Of a stretch of 9,399 nucleotides of DNA, positions 1-6,201 are shown one piece after another (position 1 is the first letter of the stretch; each line of letters opens with the position of its first letter). The notes under the pieces were generated by a model. It was not told the origin of the DNA. It did no database searches and worked only from the letters and a program-made list of their open reading frames with translations. The stretch spans positions 1 to 9,399 of the forward strand of contig CALMWN010000317.1 of assembly GCA_937873555.1 (NCBI GenBank), read 5' to 3'. The translations under genes and the position numbers were made by a program. This stretch comes from an uncultured Clostridia bacterium (lineage in GTDB: Bacteria; Bacillota; Clostridia; Acetivibrionales; CALMWN01).

Positions 1-651
1 ATGATAGGTATCTCAGCTACAAACGCTCCTTCAACAATGGCGCCATGGGGCGGAATCAAGCCCTATATGGGTACAAACCCGTTTTCCGTAGCAATACCTG
101 CAGGAAATGAGCTGCCTATCATTATGGACATGGCCACGAGCGTTGTAGCCCAGGGGAAAATCATAATGGCCGGGAAGAAGGGTGAAAAGATCCCTGAGGG
201 CTGGGCCATTGACAAGGATGGAATTGTGACAACCGATCCCAAGGAAGCACTGGCAGGTTCGGTATTACCTTTCGGAGGCCCCAAGGGATATGCCGTGGCC
301 CTTTTGATAGATGTACTCTGTGGAGTTATGTCCGGGGCAATGTTTGGACCTCACTTGAACAACATGTGGAATGATTTCACCAACCCTCAGAATGTAGGGC
401 ACATCTTCAGTGTTTTGGATATTTCCAAATATACAGATGTAGGAGAGTTCAAGAAGAGGACGGACCAGATGATAAGAGAAATAAAGGAATCCCCGAAAGC
501 TAAAAACGTCAATGAAATATTCCTCCCGGGCGAGATTGAGCTTAGAAAGGCGGCTCAGAGGCGTAAAGAAGGTATACCGATGCCGGAGGTTGTTTTTGAG
601 GACTTGAGGAAACTCGGCGAAAAATGGAACGTGCCGTTTACATTGGGATAA
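1..651 (+). CDS. Ldh_2-family malate/lactate-type dehydrogenase, 5' end missing
   Basis: This is an NAD(P)-dependent 2-hydroxyacid oxidoreductase of the Ldh_2 (PF02615) family, which includes malate, ureidoglycolate and sulfolactate dehydrogenases and is unrelated to classical Rossmann LDH/MDH. The visible 216 residues carry family hallmarks: APWGG (14-18), GTNPFS (24-29), the DMATS strand (43-47), GEKIPEGWA (61-69), GGPKGYA (92-98) before a hydrophobic helix, VGHIF (132-136), and the C-terminal pattern PGEIE...RRKEGIPMPE. Family members have about 340-360 residues, so some 130-140 N-terminal residues lie left of the window, including the usual catalytic region. The ATG at base 1 is therefore an internal Met, not the start. 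Substrate (malate, lactate or another hydroxyacid) cannot be assigned from this part. The gene ends just before a strong terminator shared with the convergent gene. Confidence 0.9.
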   Translation: MIGISATNAPSTMAPWGGIKPYMGTNPFSVAIPAGNELPIIMDMATSVVAQGKIIMAGKKGEKIPEGWAIDKDGIVTTDPKEALAGSVLPFGGPKGYAVALLIDVLCGVMSGAMFGPHLNNMWNDFTNPQNVGHIFSVLDISKYTDVGEFKKRTDQMIREIKESPKAKNVNEIFLPGEIELRKAAQRRKEGIPMPEVVFEDLRKLGEKWNVPFTLG

Positions 652-656
652 AAACG

Positions 657-701
657 AAAAAACGGCTGGATTTGTGAATTATACAAATCCAGCCGTTTTT
701 T
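657..701. terminator. Bidirectional intrinsic terminator
   Basis: A near-perfect inverted repeat: bases 657-675 (A6 then CGGCTGGATTTGT) pair with 683-701 (ACAAATCCAGCCG then T6), giving a 19-bp stem with a 7-base loop. The core is GC-rich at its base and is followed by a U tract in both directions, so it can end transcription of the dehydrogenase (+) and of the DUF1638 gene (-). It begins 5 bases after the dehydrogenase stop, and its right arm overlaps the stop codon of the minus-strand gene by two bases. Confidence 0.93.
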
Positions 702-1443
702 ATTCTATTTTTATTATATCCTCTTTAAAGCTGGGAACAACTTTTTTGCCCGGAGGGACTACCAATACTTCCTTTTCTTCAAATATTCCGTTTAACATTC
801 TCTCCAGCATACTGCTGCTTCCGTTGAATTCCTTGTAATCCCAGTTTAAAAACCTGGCGCTTTCCCTGGTGAATTCACAGTAATGCGAGTAATTATCCAG
901 GCATTCCCAGCTGATTAAGCCTGCCCTTTTGTAGTCTCTAAGCCAGGACTGCTCCATTTCCATGAGATACTCTGCATTTTCCTCACCGTACTTTTCCAGA
1001 TATTTTTTGTAAGCTGCTTCATATCTCTTCTTGCTGGGCTGCCAGGCTCTCTCTATCCATCCGGAGGAAAACCAGTAGGTACCGGGGTATTCGTCAAAGT
1101 ATTTTGCAAAAAGCTCCTTTGATCCGAGAAGCATGGTTATACAATCATGGCCTCTCGGAATAACCATGGGAAGTTTTGAGCTTGATACTCCCACAATTCC
1201 GTTGCCGCAAAGCCCGTAACCGACAATTATATAGTCATAATCCGGAGCGGTATTGAAATGATTATACGGAAAGCCGGAATTGGCCTTGTCTATTTCGGCC
1301 TGAAGTTCCTTCCCAAGTTTATCGGGAGTATCATGCAGCCCCTGTCGTAGAAAGGTAACATCTATAAAACATTTTGACCGGCTGGCAAGATATGAAATTT
1401 CCCTGTTTAAAACATCACACGCAATCACTTTGAGCTTTAGCAT
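700..1443 (-). CDS. DUF1638 family protein
   Basis: A 247-residue soluble protein that I recognise as the DUF1638 family (PF07796), found mainly in anaerobic bacteria and methanogens; no reaction is established to my knowledge. Numbered from the chosen start, it has an N-terminal ACDVL segment (C9), GLHDTPDKL (H37), YGLCGNG (76-82, C79), IPRGHDCITMLLGS (H99, C101) and GTYWFSSGW (121-129). The conserved Cys/His positions would suit metal or cofactor binding, which is inference. There is no signal peptide or membrane helix. The longest frame begins with GTG at 1452, and an ATG at 1449 also exists, but the AAGG ribosome binding site at 1453-1456 has good spacing (9 nt) only to the ATG at 1443. 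It is a single gene, convergent with the dehydrogenase and divergent from the PilZ gene. A link to corrinoid methyl transfer is sometimes inferred from relatives' neighbourhoods; nothing here confirms it. Confidence 0.85.
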   Translation of the reverse strand: MLKLKVIACDVLNREISYLASRSKCFIDVTFLRQGLHDTPDKLGKELQAEIDKANSGFPYNHFNTAPDYDYIIVGYGLCGNGIVGVSSSKLPMVIPRGHDCITMLLGSKELFAKYFDEYPGTYWFSSGWIERAWQPSKKRYEAAYKKYLEKYGEENAEYLMEMEQSWLRDYKRAGLISWECLDNYSHYCEFTRESARFLNWDYKEFNGSSSMLERMLNGIFEEKEVLVVPPGKKVVPSFKEDIIKIE

Positions 1444-1452
1444 AATCATCAC

Positions 1453-1456
1453 CCTT
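1453..1456 (-). promoter_or_regulatory. Ribosome binding site of the DUF1638 gene
   Basis: Read on the minus strand the sequence is ACAAGG followed by GTG ATG ATT ATG. The AAGG lies 9 nt before the third candidate start (ATG at 1443) but abuts the GTG and is only 3 nt from the first ATG. This favours 1443 as the start, although the alternatives add only three residues. Confidence 0.6.
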
Positions 1457-1476
1457 GTAAGCAGAAATATGTGAAT

Positions 1477-1485
1477 ATTATAGCA
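1477..1485 (-). promoter_or_regulatory. Extended -10 promoter for the DUF1638 gene
   Basis: On the minus strand the sequence reads TGCTATAAT, a perfect extended -10 element (TGn plus TATAAT). No good -35 hexamer is present at 16-18 bp, which extended -10 promoters tolerate. The predicted transcript would start near 1470, leaving a leader of about 27 nt that contains the ribosome binding site. Confidence 0.55.
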
Positions 1486-1511
1486 TATAAATACGCTGTG
1501 GTATGATAAAG

Positions 1512-1541
1512 TTGAATATATTGTAAATTATGTGGTATAAT
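1512..1541 (+). promoter_or_regulatory. Promoter for the PilZ gene, extended -10
   Basis: TTGAAT at 1512-1517 (4/6 match to the -35 consensus), an 18-bp spacer, and TATAAT at 1536-1541 preceded by TG at 1533-1534 (TGGTATAAT, an extended -10). It is the best plus-strand sigma-A-like site in the divergent region. It implies a start near 1548 and a leader of about 135 nt before the PilZ start codon. A second TATAAT at 1576-1581 has only a poor -35. Confidence 0.6.
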
Positions 1542-1664
1542 TTAATTACAAACTTAAACAGAAAATATCATTCAATATAATCCGCTGACATACTTACATT
1601 TTCAGTCCGTAAATTCAACTTCCATGTATACAGAAGCAAATAACTGAATATGCTTCAAATAAAT

Positions 1665-1673
1665 AAGGAGGTG
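1665..1673 (+). promoter_or_regulatory. Ribosome binding site that sets the PilZ start
   Basis: AAGGAGGTG is close to a full anti-Shine-Dalgarno complement. It lies 9 nt before the ATG at 1683 and downstream of the ATG at 1650 that opens the longest frame, so the 1650 start would place the ribosome binding site inside the coding region. Confidence 0.9.
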
Positions 1674-1682
1674 CACTATTCT

Positions 1683-2123
1683 ATGGCCTACTTTGCTGAA
1701 CGCAGAAAATATCAACGCTGCAGCTACACTATTTGCAAGGTTGCGATGTGGACATCGGACAACTTTAAATGGCATGATATCGAGTTGTTGGATATTTCGG
1801 CAGGTGGACTCAAGTTTGCATCAAAGGAAAAATATGATCAGAGGGATCATCTGTTTTTCGATATCTGCGTATACAACATGCTTTCTGAATTTAATATGAA
1901 GTTGGAAGGGCATATTGTCAGGGAGGAGATGGATAACGGAAAATATCTGTATTCTGTTAAGTTCGAAAATATAAACAAATACTGTCAGATACAATTGGAC
2001 GAGATAATCAAGTCAAAGGTTACGGTGAGCAACTTGCCTCCCCCACCGACGACTGATGACGGCATATATACATTCCTGTTCATACCGAGAACCAGGCCCG
2101 GAAGGCTGGGAAGGCTTAGATAG
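1683..2123 (+). CDS. PilZ-domain protein (probable c-di-GMP receptor)
   Basis: A 146-residue single-domain protein. The PilZ c-di-GMP signature is in order: RRKYQR near the N-terminus (R8 and R12 of the RxxxR motif), then 25 residues later DISAGGL (D37, S39, G42 of the D/NxSxxG motif), followed by alternating beta-strand segments to about residue 100 and a short helix. Both binding motifs are intact, so dinucleotide binding is likely; the output partner is unknown, and relatives act on motility, exopolysaccharide or envelope enzymes. The end is odd: after the domain come four prolines (119-122), a hydrophobic FLFIP patch and a basic RTRPGRLGRLR tail. The start at 1683 is chosen over 1650 because of the strong ribosome binding site at 1665-1673. 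It has its own promoter and terminator and no co-transcribed neighbour. Confidence 0.88.
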   Translation: MAYFAERRKYQRCSYTICKVAMWTSDNFKWHDIELLDISAGGLKFASKEKYDQRDHLFFDICVYNMLSEFNMKLEGHIVREEMDNGKYLYSVKFENINKYCQIQLDEIIKSKVTVSNLPPPPTTDDGIYTFLFIPRTRPGRLGRLR

Positions 2124-2152
2124 ACTAGTGCATGGAATCATGGTGTAATGCA

Positions 2153-2183
2153 GGCGGGGACTCTCATCCCCGTCTTTCTCTAT
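2153..2183 (+). terminator. Intrinsic terminator of the PilZ gene
   Basis: An 8-bp stem, GGCGGGGA (2153-2160) with TCCCCGTC (2167-2174, one G-T pair), and a 6-base loop, then a pyrimidine/T-rich run TTTCTCTATT. It starts 29 nt after the PilZ stop. The U tract is interrupted, so read-through into the dus gene is possible. Confidence 0.7.
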
Positions 2184-2212
2184 TATTATGGATTTCTTTT
2201 GTTCTCCTGTGG

Positions 2213-2218
2213 TAAAAT
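2213..2218 (+). promoter_or_regulatory. Possible -10 element of the dus gene
   Basis: TAAAAT (5/6 match), preceded by TGTGG, lies just after the PilZ terminator. No -35 hexamer is convincing, and the predicted start near 2225 would leave a very short leader ending in the ribosome binding site. Read-through from the PilZ transcript is the alternative. Confidence 0.3.
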
Positions 2219-2226
2219 ATGAAAAC

Positions 2227-2232
2227 AGGAGG
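2227..2232 (+). promoter_or_regulatory. Ribosome binding site that sets the dus start
   Basis: A perfect AGGAGG, 10 nt before the ATG at 2243. The upstream in-frame ATG at 2219 would put it inside the coding region, so 2243 is the better start. Confidence 0.88.
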
Positions 2233-2242
2233 TTGCCGGTTT

Positions 2243-3217
2243 ATGAAAATAGGGAATGTGCAGATGAAAAACAATGCATTCCTGGCTCCGATGGCAGGTG
2301 TGACGGATATGCCCTTCAGAATTTTGTGCAAGGAGCAGGGATGCGGATTGGTATGTACTGAAATGGTCAGTGCAAAGGGTATGCATTATAACGATGTAAA
2401 AAGCATGAAGCTTACGGAGATAAGTGAAGTGGAGAAACCGGCCAGTGTCCAGATATTCGGCTCTGACCCTGCTATTATGGCAGGTATCGCCGGGAAACTA
2501 AACGGTAGCGATGCGGATATAATTGACATAAACATGGGCTGTCCTACCCCCAAGATAACGAAAAATGGTGAGGGAAGCGCATTGATGCTAAACCCGAAAC
2601 TGGTTTCGGAGATAGTGAAAGCCGTATCAAGGGCATCGGAAAAGCCGGTTACAGTGAAGATCAGAAAAGGCTGGGATGATGATCACGTTAATGCGGTTGA
2701 GATTGCCAGGATAGCTGAGGACAGCGGTGCAAAGGCTGTAACAGTTCATGGGAGGACCAGACAGCAGTTTTACAGCGGCAGTGCGGATTGGGAGATAATA
2801 AAGAGGGTGAAGGAAGCGGTCTCCATACCTGTCATAGGAAATGGAGATATCGCCTGCCCAAAGGATGCAGAACAGATGCTTTTTCAGACAAAATGCGATG
2901 CTGTGATGATAGGAAGGGGTGCCCAGGGAAATCCATGGATATTTAACCGCGTACTCCGCTTTCTTGAAAATGGAGAGATTGTTCCCGAACCAGCACCAAA
3001 AGAGAGGATAAATACTGCAATCAGGCATATGGATATGCTGATTGGCCAAAAGGGTGATCATATGGGGATGCTTGAGATGAGAAAACATATAGCCTGGTAT
3101 ATTAAGGGTATGCGTAATGCCACATTCATCAAGGAGAAGGTTTTTAAAATGCATGACAGGCAGGAGATCATAGAACTGCTGGAAAAATACCTTCTGGAGA
3201 TTGATTATGTAAAATAA
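2243..3217 (+). CDS. dusB: tRNA-dihydrouridine synthase, DusB type
   Basis: An FMN enzyme that reduces specific uridines in the tRNA D-loop to dihydrouridine using NAD(P)H; cytoplasmic. At 324 residues it has the usual bacterial Dus length and layout: an N-terminal TIM barrel to about residue 240, then a helical tRNA-binding domain. Visible motifs are APMAGVTDMPFR (15-26, FMN/substrate loop), MGCPTPK with the catalytic cysteine C100, VKIRKGW with flavin-contacting K139, VHGRTRQQFYSG with H169, IGNGDI (198-203) and MIGRGAQGNPW (222-232, phosphate binding). The MVSAKG and GSALM segments fit the DusB subgroup better than DusA or DusC. All catalytic residues are present. In many Firmicutes dus genes sit in housekeeping operons; here it stands alone, 21 bp from the convergent amidase gene. 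Confidence 0.94.
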   Translation: MKIGNVQMKNNAFLAPMAGVTDMPFRILCKEQGCGLVCTEMVSAKGMHYNDVKSMKLTEISEVEKPASVQIFGSDPAIMAGIAGKLNGSDADIIDINMGCPTPKITKNGEGSALMLNPKLVSEIVKAVSRASEKPVTVKIRKGWDDDHVNAVEIARIAEDSGAKAVTVHGRTRQQFYSGSADWEIIKRVKEAVSIPVIGNGDIACPKDAEQMLFQTKCDAVMIGRGAQGNPWIFNRVLRFLENGEIVPEPAPKERINTAIRHMDMLIGQKGDHMGMLEMRKHIAWYIKGMRNATFIKEKVFKMHDRQEIIELLEKYLLEIDYVK

Positions 3218-3238
3218 GACACACATTATCCCCGCAAT

Positions 3239-4096
3239 CTATTTCCCGGAGTCAATTTTATACAGCGCTTTCCTGATTCCTGCAGACAGGGTTTCTGCGG
3301 ATTTCTGCCTGAAAATTTCACTCCCCAGCAGGAGGGAGTCGTTTTTGTTTGATAGGAATCCCAGCTCTATTAAAACTGAAGGCATTTTTGCCCTTCTCAA
3401 AATAGCCAGGTCGTTTCTATCATTTATGCCCCTGTTCCTTGTCTCCAGATTCTTCATGAGCTCGGTTTGAATTATAGAGGCAAATTCAATTTCGGAAAGG
3501 CCTCCGATCGATACATTGCCGGATGGATCATAAAGGGTTGTGGTCCCATTTAGTGAGGGATCCCTGAACCAGTCGCAATGCAAACTGATATATAGTGCTG
3601 CATTTTTATCATTGGCAAGCTGTATTCTATCCCTGTGGTCGATGTATCTGTCATCGGTGCGTATCATATAGGTGCGGATGCCCGAACGCTTAAGCTCGGA
3701 ATCCAGCCGCCTTGCCACGTCAAGGGTTATGTCCTTTTCTGCAAGGCCATTGTCCTTTGTACCGTTATCGTTTCCTCCATGGCCTGCATCTATGACAACA
3801 AGCCTGGATTCCTGCAGGGCATCAATACCTTTCAGGGTTTTACCCGTTATTACTTCGGTATTTCCATAGTTGTCCCTGTAATTGTATACCTGGGTTTCTC
3901 TTATATAATCACTGGAAATTTTGATATCCCGTTCCTTGTTGGAAGCTGCAGAGGGAGAATGCTGTTTTGATGCATTACCTGATATGAATATAACATCAAG
4001 TACATCTTTGGATGTATATCCGTAGCTGGAGCCGGTAAGAAGAATAACAAGTATGACTGTTATGAAAGATGTAATCGTAAGCATAGTTTTTTTCAT
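3239..4096 (-). CDS. Secreted N-acetylmuramoyl-L-alanine amidase (Amidase_3, CwlD-like)
   Basis: A zinc peptidoglycan hydrolase that cuts the bond between MurNAc and L-alanine, acting outside the membrane. Of 285 residues, 1-26 look like a signal peptide or uncleaved anchor (MKK, then a hydrophobic stretch to about 21, then TGSSYGYTS). A polar linker covers about 27-97, and residues 98-280 form the Amidase_3 domain. Zinc ligands are H106 (VIDAGHGG), E120 (GLAEKDI) and H173 (SLHCDW), with catalytic glutamate E244 (VLIELGFLSN); all are intact. There are no wall-binding repeats (SH3, LysM, CW or AMIN). This compact design resembles CwlD, the spore-cortex muramic-lactam amidase, but vegetative amidases share it, so no symbol is given. 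It has its own sigma-A-like promoter. No clear hairpin ends it within the 21-bp gap to dus. Confidence 0.92.
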   Translation of the reverse strand: MKKTMLTITSFITVILVILLTGSSYGYTSKDVLDVIFISGNASKQHSPSAASNKERDIKISSDYIRETQVYNYRDNYGNTEVITGKTLKGIDALQESRLVVIDAGHGGNDNGTKDNGLAEKDITLDVARRLDSELKRSGIRTYMIRTDDRYIDHRDRIQLANDKNAALYISLHCDWFRDPSLNGTTTLYDPSGNVSIGGLSEIEFASIIQTELMKNLETRNRGINDRNDLAILRRAKMPSVLIELGFLSNKNDSLLLGSEIFRQKSAETLSAGIRKALYKIDSGK

Positions 4097-4109
4097 ATTC
4101 CGTGGAGGT

Positions 4110-4115
4110 CTCCTT
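4110..4115 (-). promoter_or_regulatory. Ribosome binding site of the amidase gene
   Basis: AAGGAG on the minus strand, 13 nt before the ATG at 4096, slightly farther than ideal. It is followed directly by ACCTCC, which is almost its own complement. No better start exists, because the signal peptide begins with MKK at this ATG. Confidence 0.6.
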
Positions 4116-4170
4116 GCTTTGACATATCTTTGGCTGGTTATAATTCTTATCGGATTCTGCTTCCAAATAA

Positions 4171-4199
4171 ATTATACTAAAAATGGATGTAAAGGTCAA
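4171..4199 (-). promoter_or_regulatory. Sigma-A-type promoter of the amidase gene
   Basis: On the minus strand, TTGACC (4199-4194, 5/6) and a perfect TATAAT (4176-4171) are separated by exactly 17 bp. The transcript would start near 4164, giving a leader of about 68 nt. It is the best-formed promoter in the window and suggests vegetative expression rather than a sporulation-only sigma factor. Confidence 0.72.
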
Positions 4200-4243
4200 A
4201 GCATAATACTGTTTGGGTTTGTGTGGCAAAATGATGATATTGC

Positions 4244-4252
4244 TGATATAAT
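4244..4252 (+). promoter_or_regulatory. Extended -10 promoter of the stalk/propeller gene
   Basis: TGATATAAT, a perfect extended -10. The -35 at 17 bp (TGGCAA) is weak. It predicts a start near 4259 and a leader of about 83 nt. Confidence 0.5.
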
Positions 4253-4329
4253 CTTATAAGAAGTTTAGGGTCAGGTATGTTTTCCAAATATTAATGTTTT
4301 TATCAGAATTTTTATACTTGAGATATTAC

Positions 4330-4335
4330 AGGTGG
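4330..4335 (+). promoter_or_regulatory. Ribosome binding site that sets the stalk/propeller start
   Basis: AGGTGG (5/6 match to AGGAGG), 6 nt before the ATG at 4342. The in-frame ATG at 4294, which would add 16 residues, has no ribosome binding site. Confidence 0.75.
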
Positions 4336-4341
4336 TTCGAT

Positions 4342-6180
4342 ATGGGTTTTTTTAAGGATAAGCTGTCAGCTGTTTTCATAATTGTAATGCTGATTGTTTG
4401 TATGATTGCGTTCTTCATATCTGTCAAAGTGTCTGTCACCATGATCGAAAAACGTAATCAGATGGTAAGGCAAATACCTGCAAATAATGTACAAAAGGCT
4501 GAACCGGTTGACAAACCTGCAAGCATCAATGTCGGCAGGTTGGCTGATCAGGCGCTTTATATCAATGGTGAAAAAATAAATGATATGAATGCATATGCTA
4601 CAGAAAAAAATTTCCTGCTTATTCCATTGAATATTATATTTAAAAAGCTTGGAATGGAATTCAAGTATTATGCTTCCGATGACATTGTCAGAAGTGATGC
4701 AACCGGACAGAATCTGGTATTGAAGCTGGGAAAAAGCGGAATCCAGCTGGATGGCAGGAAGATAAAACTGGGCATAGCCCCGCAGGCCGCAAAGGATAGT
4801 ATCCTTGTCCCCGAAGAGGTGTTTCACACATTAAAAGGATTTACCGTAAGTTATGATGATGACAGGAACGCAGCCTTTGTCAATTACTATCCCGGGTATG
4901 TGGATGATATAAACAGCAATCTGAAGGTATACAAGATAACCGATGGTGTTGCTGAAATTACCGACATCACAGGCAATAAGGCCTTTTGGGAATCAGATTC
5001 GGGTCTGTTAAAAGGCGATAGGATGGAGTATCCGGATGAAAACGGCAAAAGTATTGTAAAATCCGCAAAAAATGTATACCTGATTGACAATGACAGGCTG
5101 GATCTTGTGTCAAGCCTGGATATTGACCCTTCAGCCACATTTTCCTCAGATGGAAGATACCTGTACTGGATTGACTATAAGAACAGAACTTCTTATGTAT
5201 ATAGTATTGCTGAAGGAGTGACAAGGGAGCTTGGTGATTATTTTTTCAGACTTCATGTAGGGGATGAGGATGGCGAACTGCCCGGCGGGGGGAGAGTACT
5301 CTATGATTATTCCGAAGGAGCGGGGTATAAAAGGGTATCTCTGGCAAATACCGCCGGAACGGGCGTGTATACCTTTATTGAGAGAAACGGCAGACTTGTT
5401 GTCAAAGGGAATGTTTTTTATTCACCTGACAGAAAAAAGATAATTGTTAAAAACAGTAAAGGTTGTTCTGTAGTTAATACTGACGGCACAGACATGGTTT
5501 TTCTCGGCAATGAAGCGAAATGGATAAATAATAACAGGATATTTGTCACCTCGGATAAGGAAAGCTTCCTGACCGATAAAAACGGCAAGTCCAGGACTAA
5601 AACCGGCGAGATATGGAAAATGGCGGGACAGACGTTAAAGGGGGATGTTTTTTATTCTTCAGGAAATACGCTGTATTGTGAAACCGGGGGAAAAGAGAAA
5701 GAGGTTGCACGCCTGTCATGGAATTTTGATGACGTATATGCTGCATCTGAAAATGGGCCGTTTATAATAGTTTCGAGGCAGCAGGACACGGTTTTTTTGT
5801 TAAAGGGTGAGAAGGTAACTGAGATAGGAAGCTATTACCAATTGCTAAGAAGCAGCAGGAATGGAGAAATTAATCTGAACCCGGACCAAAGCGTGGTCTT
5901 TTCAGGGGACGGCGGACAGGTGGCATTAGGACAAAGGGAAGGCGGCTTCATTCTGCTGAATATAATAGATTCGGGTAGTATGGTCCAAAAAAAGTTTACC
6001 CTTGATTATGATACTTATAGCACTATATCAGGCGACGGAATACGGATGAAATGGATAAATAACAACAGGCTGCTGGTATACAGCTATCGTAACGGCTGGA
6101 TCATTGATATGCGTGACGGAGGCAGGATCCACAGCTGGACGGAAAAAAAGGGCAGCACAATAAGGCTGATACTGCCCTAG
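4342..6180 (+). CDS. Membrane-anchored protein with Cu-amine-oxidase-N-like domain and probable beta-propeller
   Basis: A 612-residue envelope protein of unknown function. In order: a short cytoplasmic N-terminus (MGFFKDKL), one transmembrane helix at about 9-28, and a polar spacer with proline to about 70. Next, a segment at about 71-184 resembles the copper amine oxidase N-terminal (stalk) domain common in Clostridia: ALYINGEKI, then FLLIPLNIIFKKLGMEFKYY, DGRKIKLGIAPQ and SILVPEEVF. About 250-612 is rich in short beta strands with TolB/WD40-like blade patterns such as ATFSSDGRYLYWIDYKNRT, VFYSPDRKKIIVKN and VVFSGDGGQVALGQ, suggesting a propeller. No copper-oxidase active site is present; the stalk domain is thought to be a binding or structural module. 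The topology puts nearly the whole protein outside the cell. It could sense or scaffold at the wall, which is inference. The start follows the ribosome binding site at 4330. It is a single gene, divergent from the amidase. Confidence 0.75.
   Translation: MGFFKDKLSAVFIIVMLIVCMIAFFISVKVSVTMIEKRNQMVRQIPANNVQKAEPVDKPASINVGRLADQALYINGEKINDMNAYATEKNFLLIPLNIIFKKLGMEFKYYASDDIVRSDATGQNLVLKLGKSGIQLDGRKIKLGIAPQAAKDSILVPEEVFHTLKGFTVSYDDDRNAAFVNYYPGYVDDINSNLKVYKITDGVAEITDITGNKAFWESDSGLLKGDRMEYPDENGKSIVKSAKNVYLIDNDRLDLVSSLDIDPSATFSSDGRYLYWIDYKNRTSYVYSIAEGVTRELGDYFFRLHVGDEDGELPGGGRVLYDYSEGAGYKRVSLANTAGTGVYTFIERNGRLVVKGNVFYSPDRKKIIVKNSKGCSVVNTDGTDMVFLGNEAKWINNNRIFVTSDKESFLTDKNGKSRTKTGEIWKMAGQTLKGDVFYSSGNTLYCETGGKEKEVARLSWNFDDVYAASENGPFIIVSRQQDTVFLLKGEKVTEIGSYYQLLRSSRNGEINLNPDQSVVFSGDGGQVALGQREGGFILLNIIDSGSMVQKKFTLDYDTYSTISGDGIRMKWINNNRLLVYSYRNGWIIDMRDGGRIHSWTEKKGSTIRLILP
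6143..6178 (-). terminator. Terminator of the radical SAM gene, inside the convergent gene
   Basis: On the minus strand AGGGCAG (6178-6172) pairs with CTGCCCT (6155-6149) across a 16-base loop, and a run of Ts follows to 6143. It begins 23 nt after the radical SAM stop codon and lies wholly within the last codons of the stalk/propeller gene. The orientation of the T run means it serves only the minus strand. The large loop lowers certainty. Confidence 0.55.
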
Positions 6181-6201
6181 TGCTTGTACTATGTGATTGT
6201 A

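Noticed and set aside
1..3. ATG at the first base as a true start of the dehydrogenase
   Set aside because: The protein begins in the middle of the Ldh_2 fold and lacks about 130-140 residues; the window edge cuts the gene.
1548..1682. c-di-GMP riboswitch in the PilZ leader
   Set aside because: The conserved GEMM core elements and paired helices are not present.
2627..3226. Minus-strand open frame of 199 codons
   Set aside because: It is antisense to the well-supported dus gene, with a Cys/His/Tyr-rich composition typical of a shadow frame.
3218..3238. Terminator between dus and the amidase gene
   Set aside because: No inverted repeat with a T run is visible in the gap or in the adjacent gene ends on either strand.
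4119..4144. Plus-strand TTGACA and TATAAT resembling a perfect promoter
   Set aside because: The spacer is only 14 bp, outside the working range, and the extended -10 at 4244-4252 is better placed for the downstream gene.
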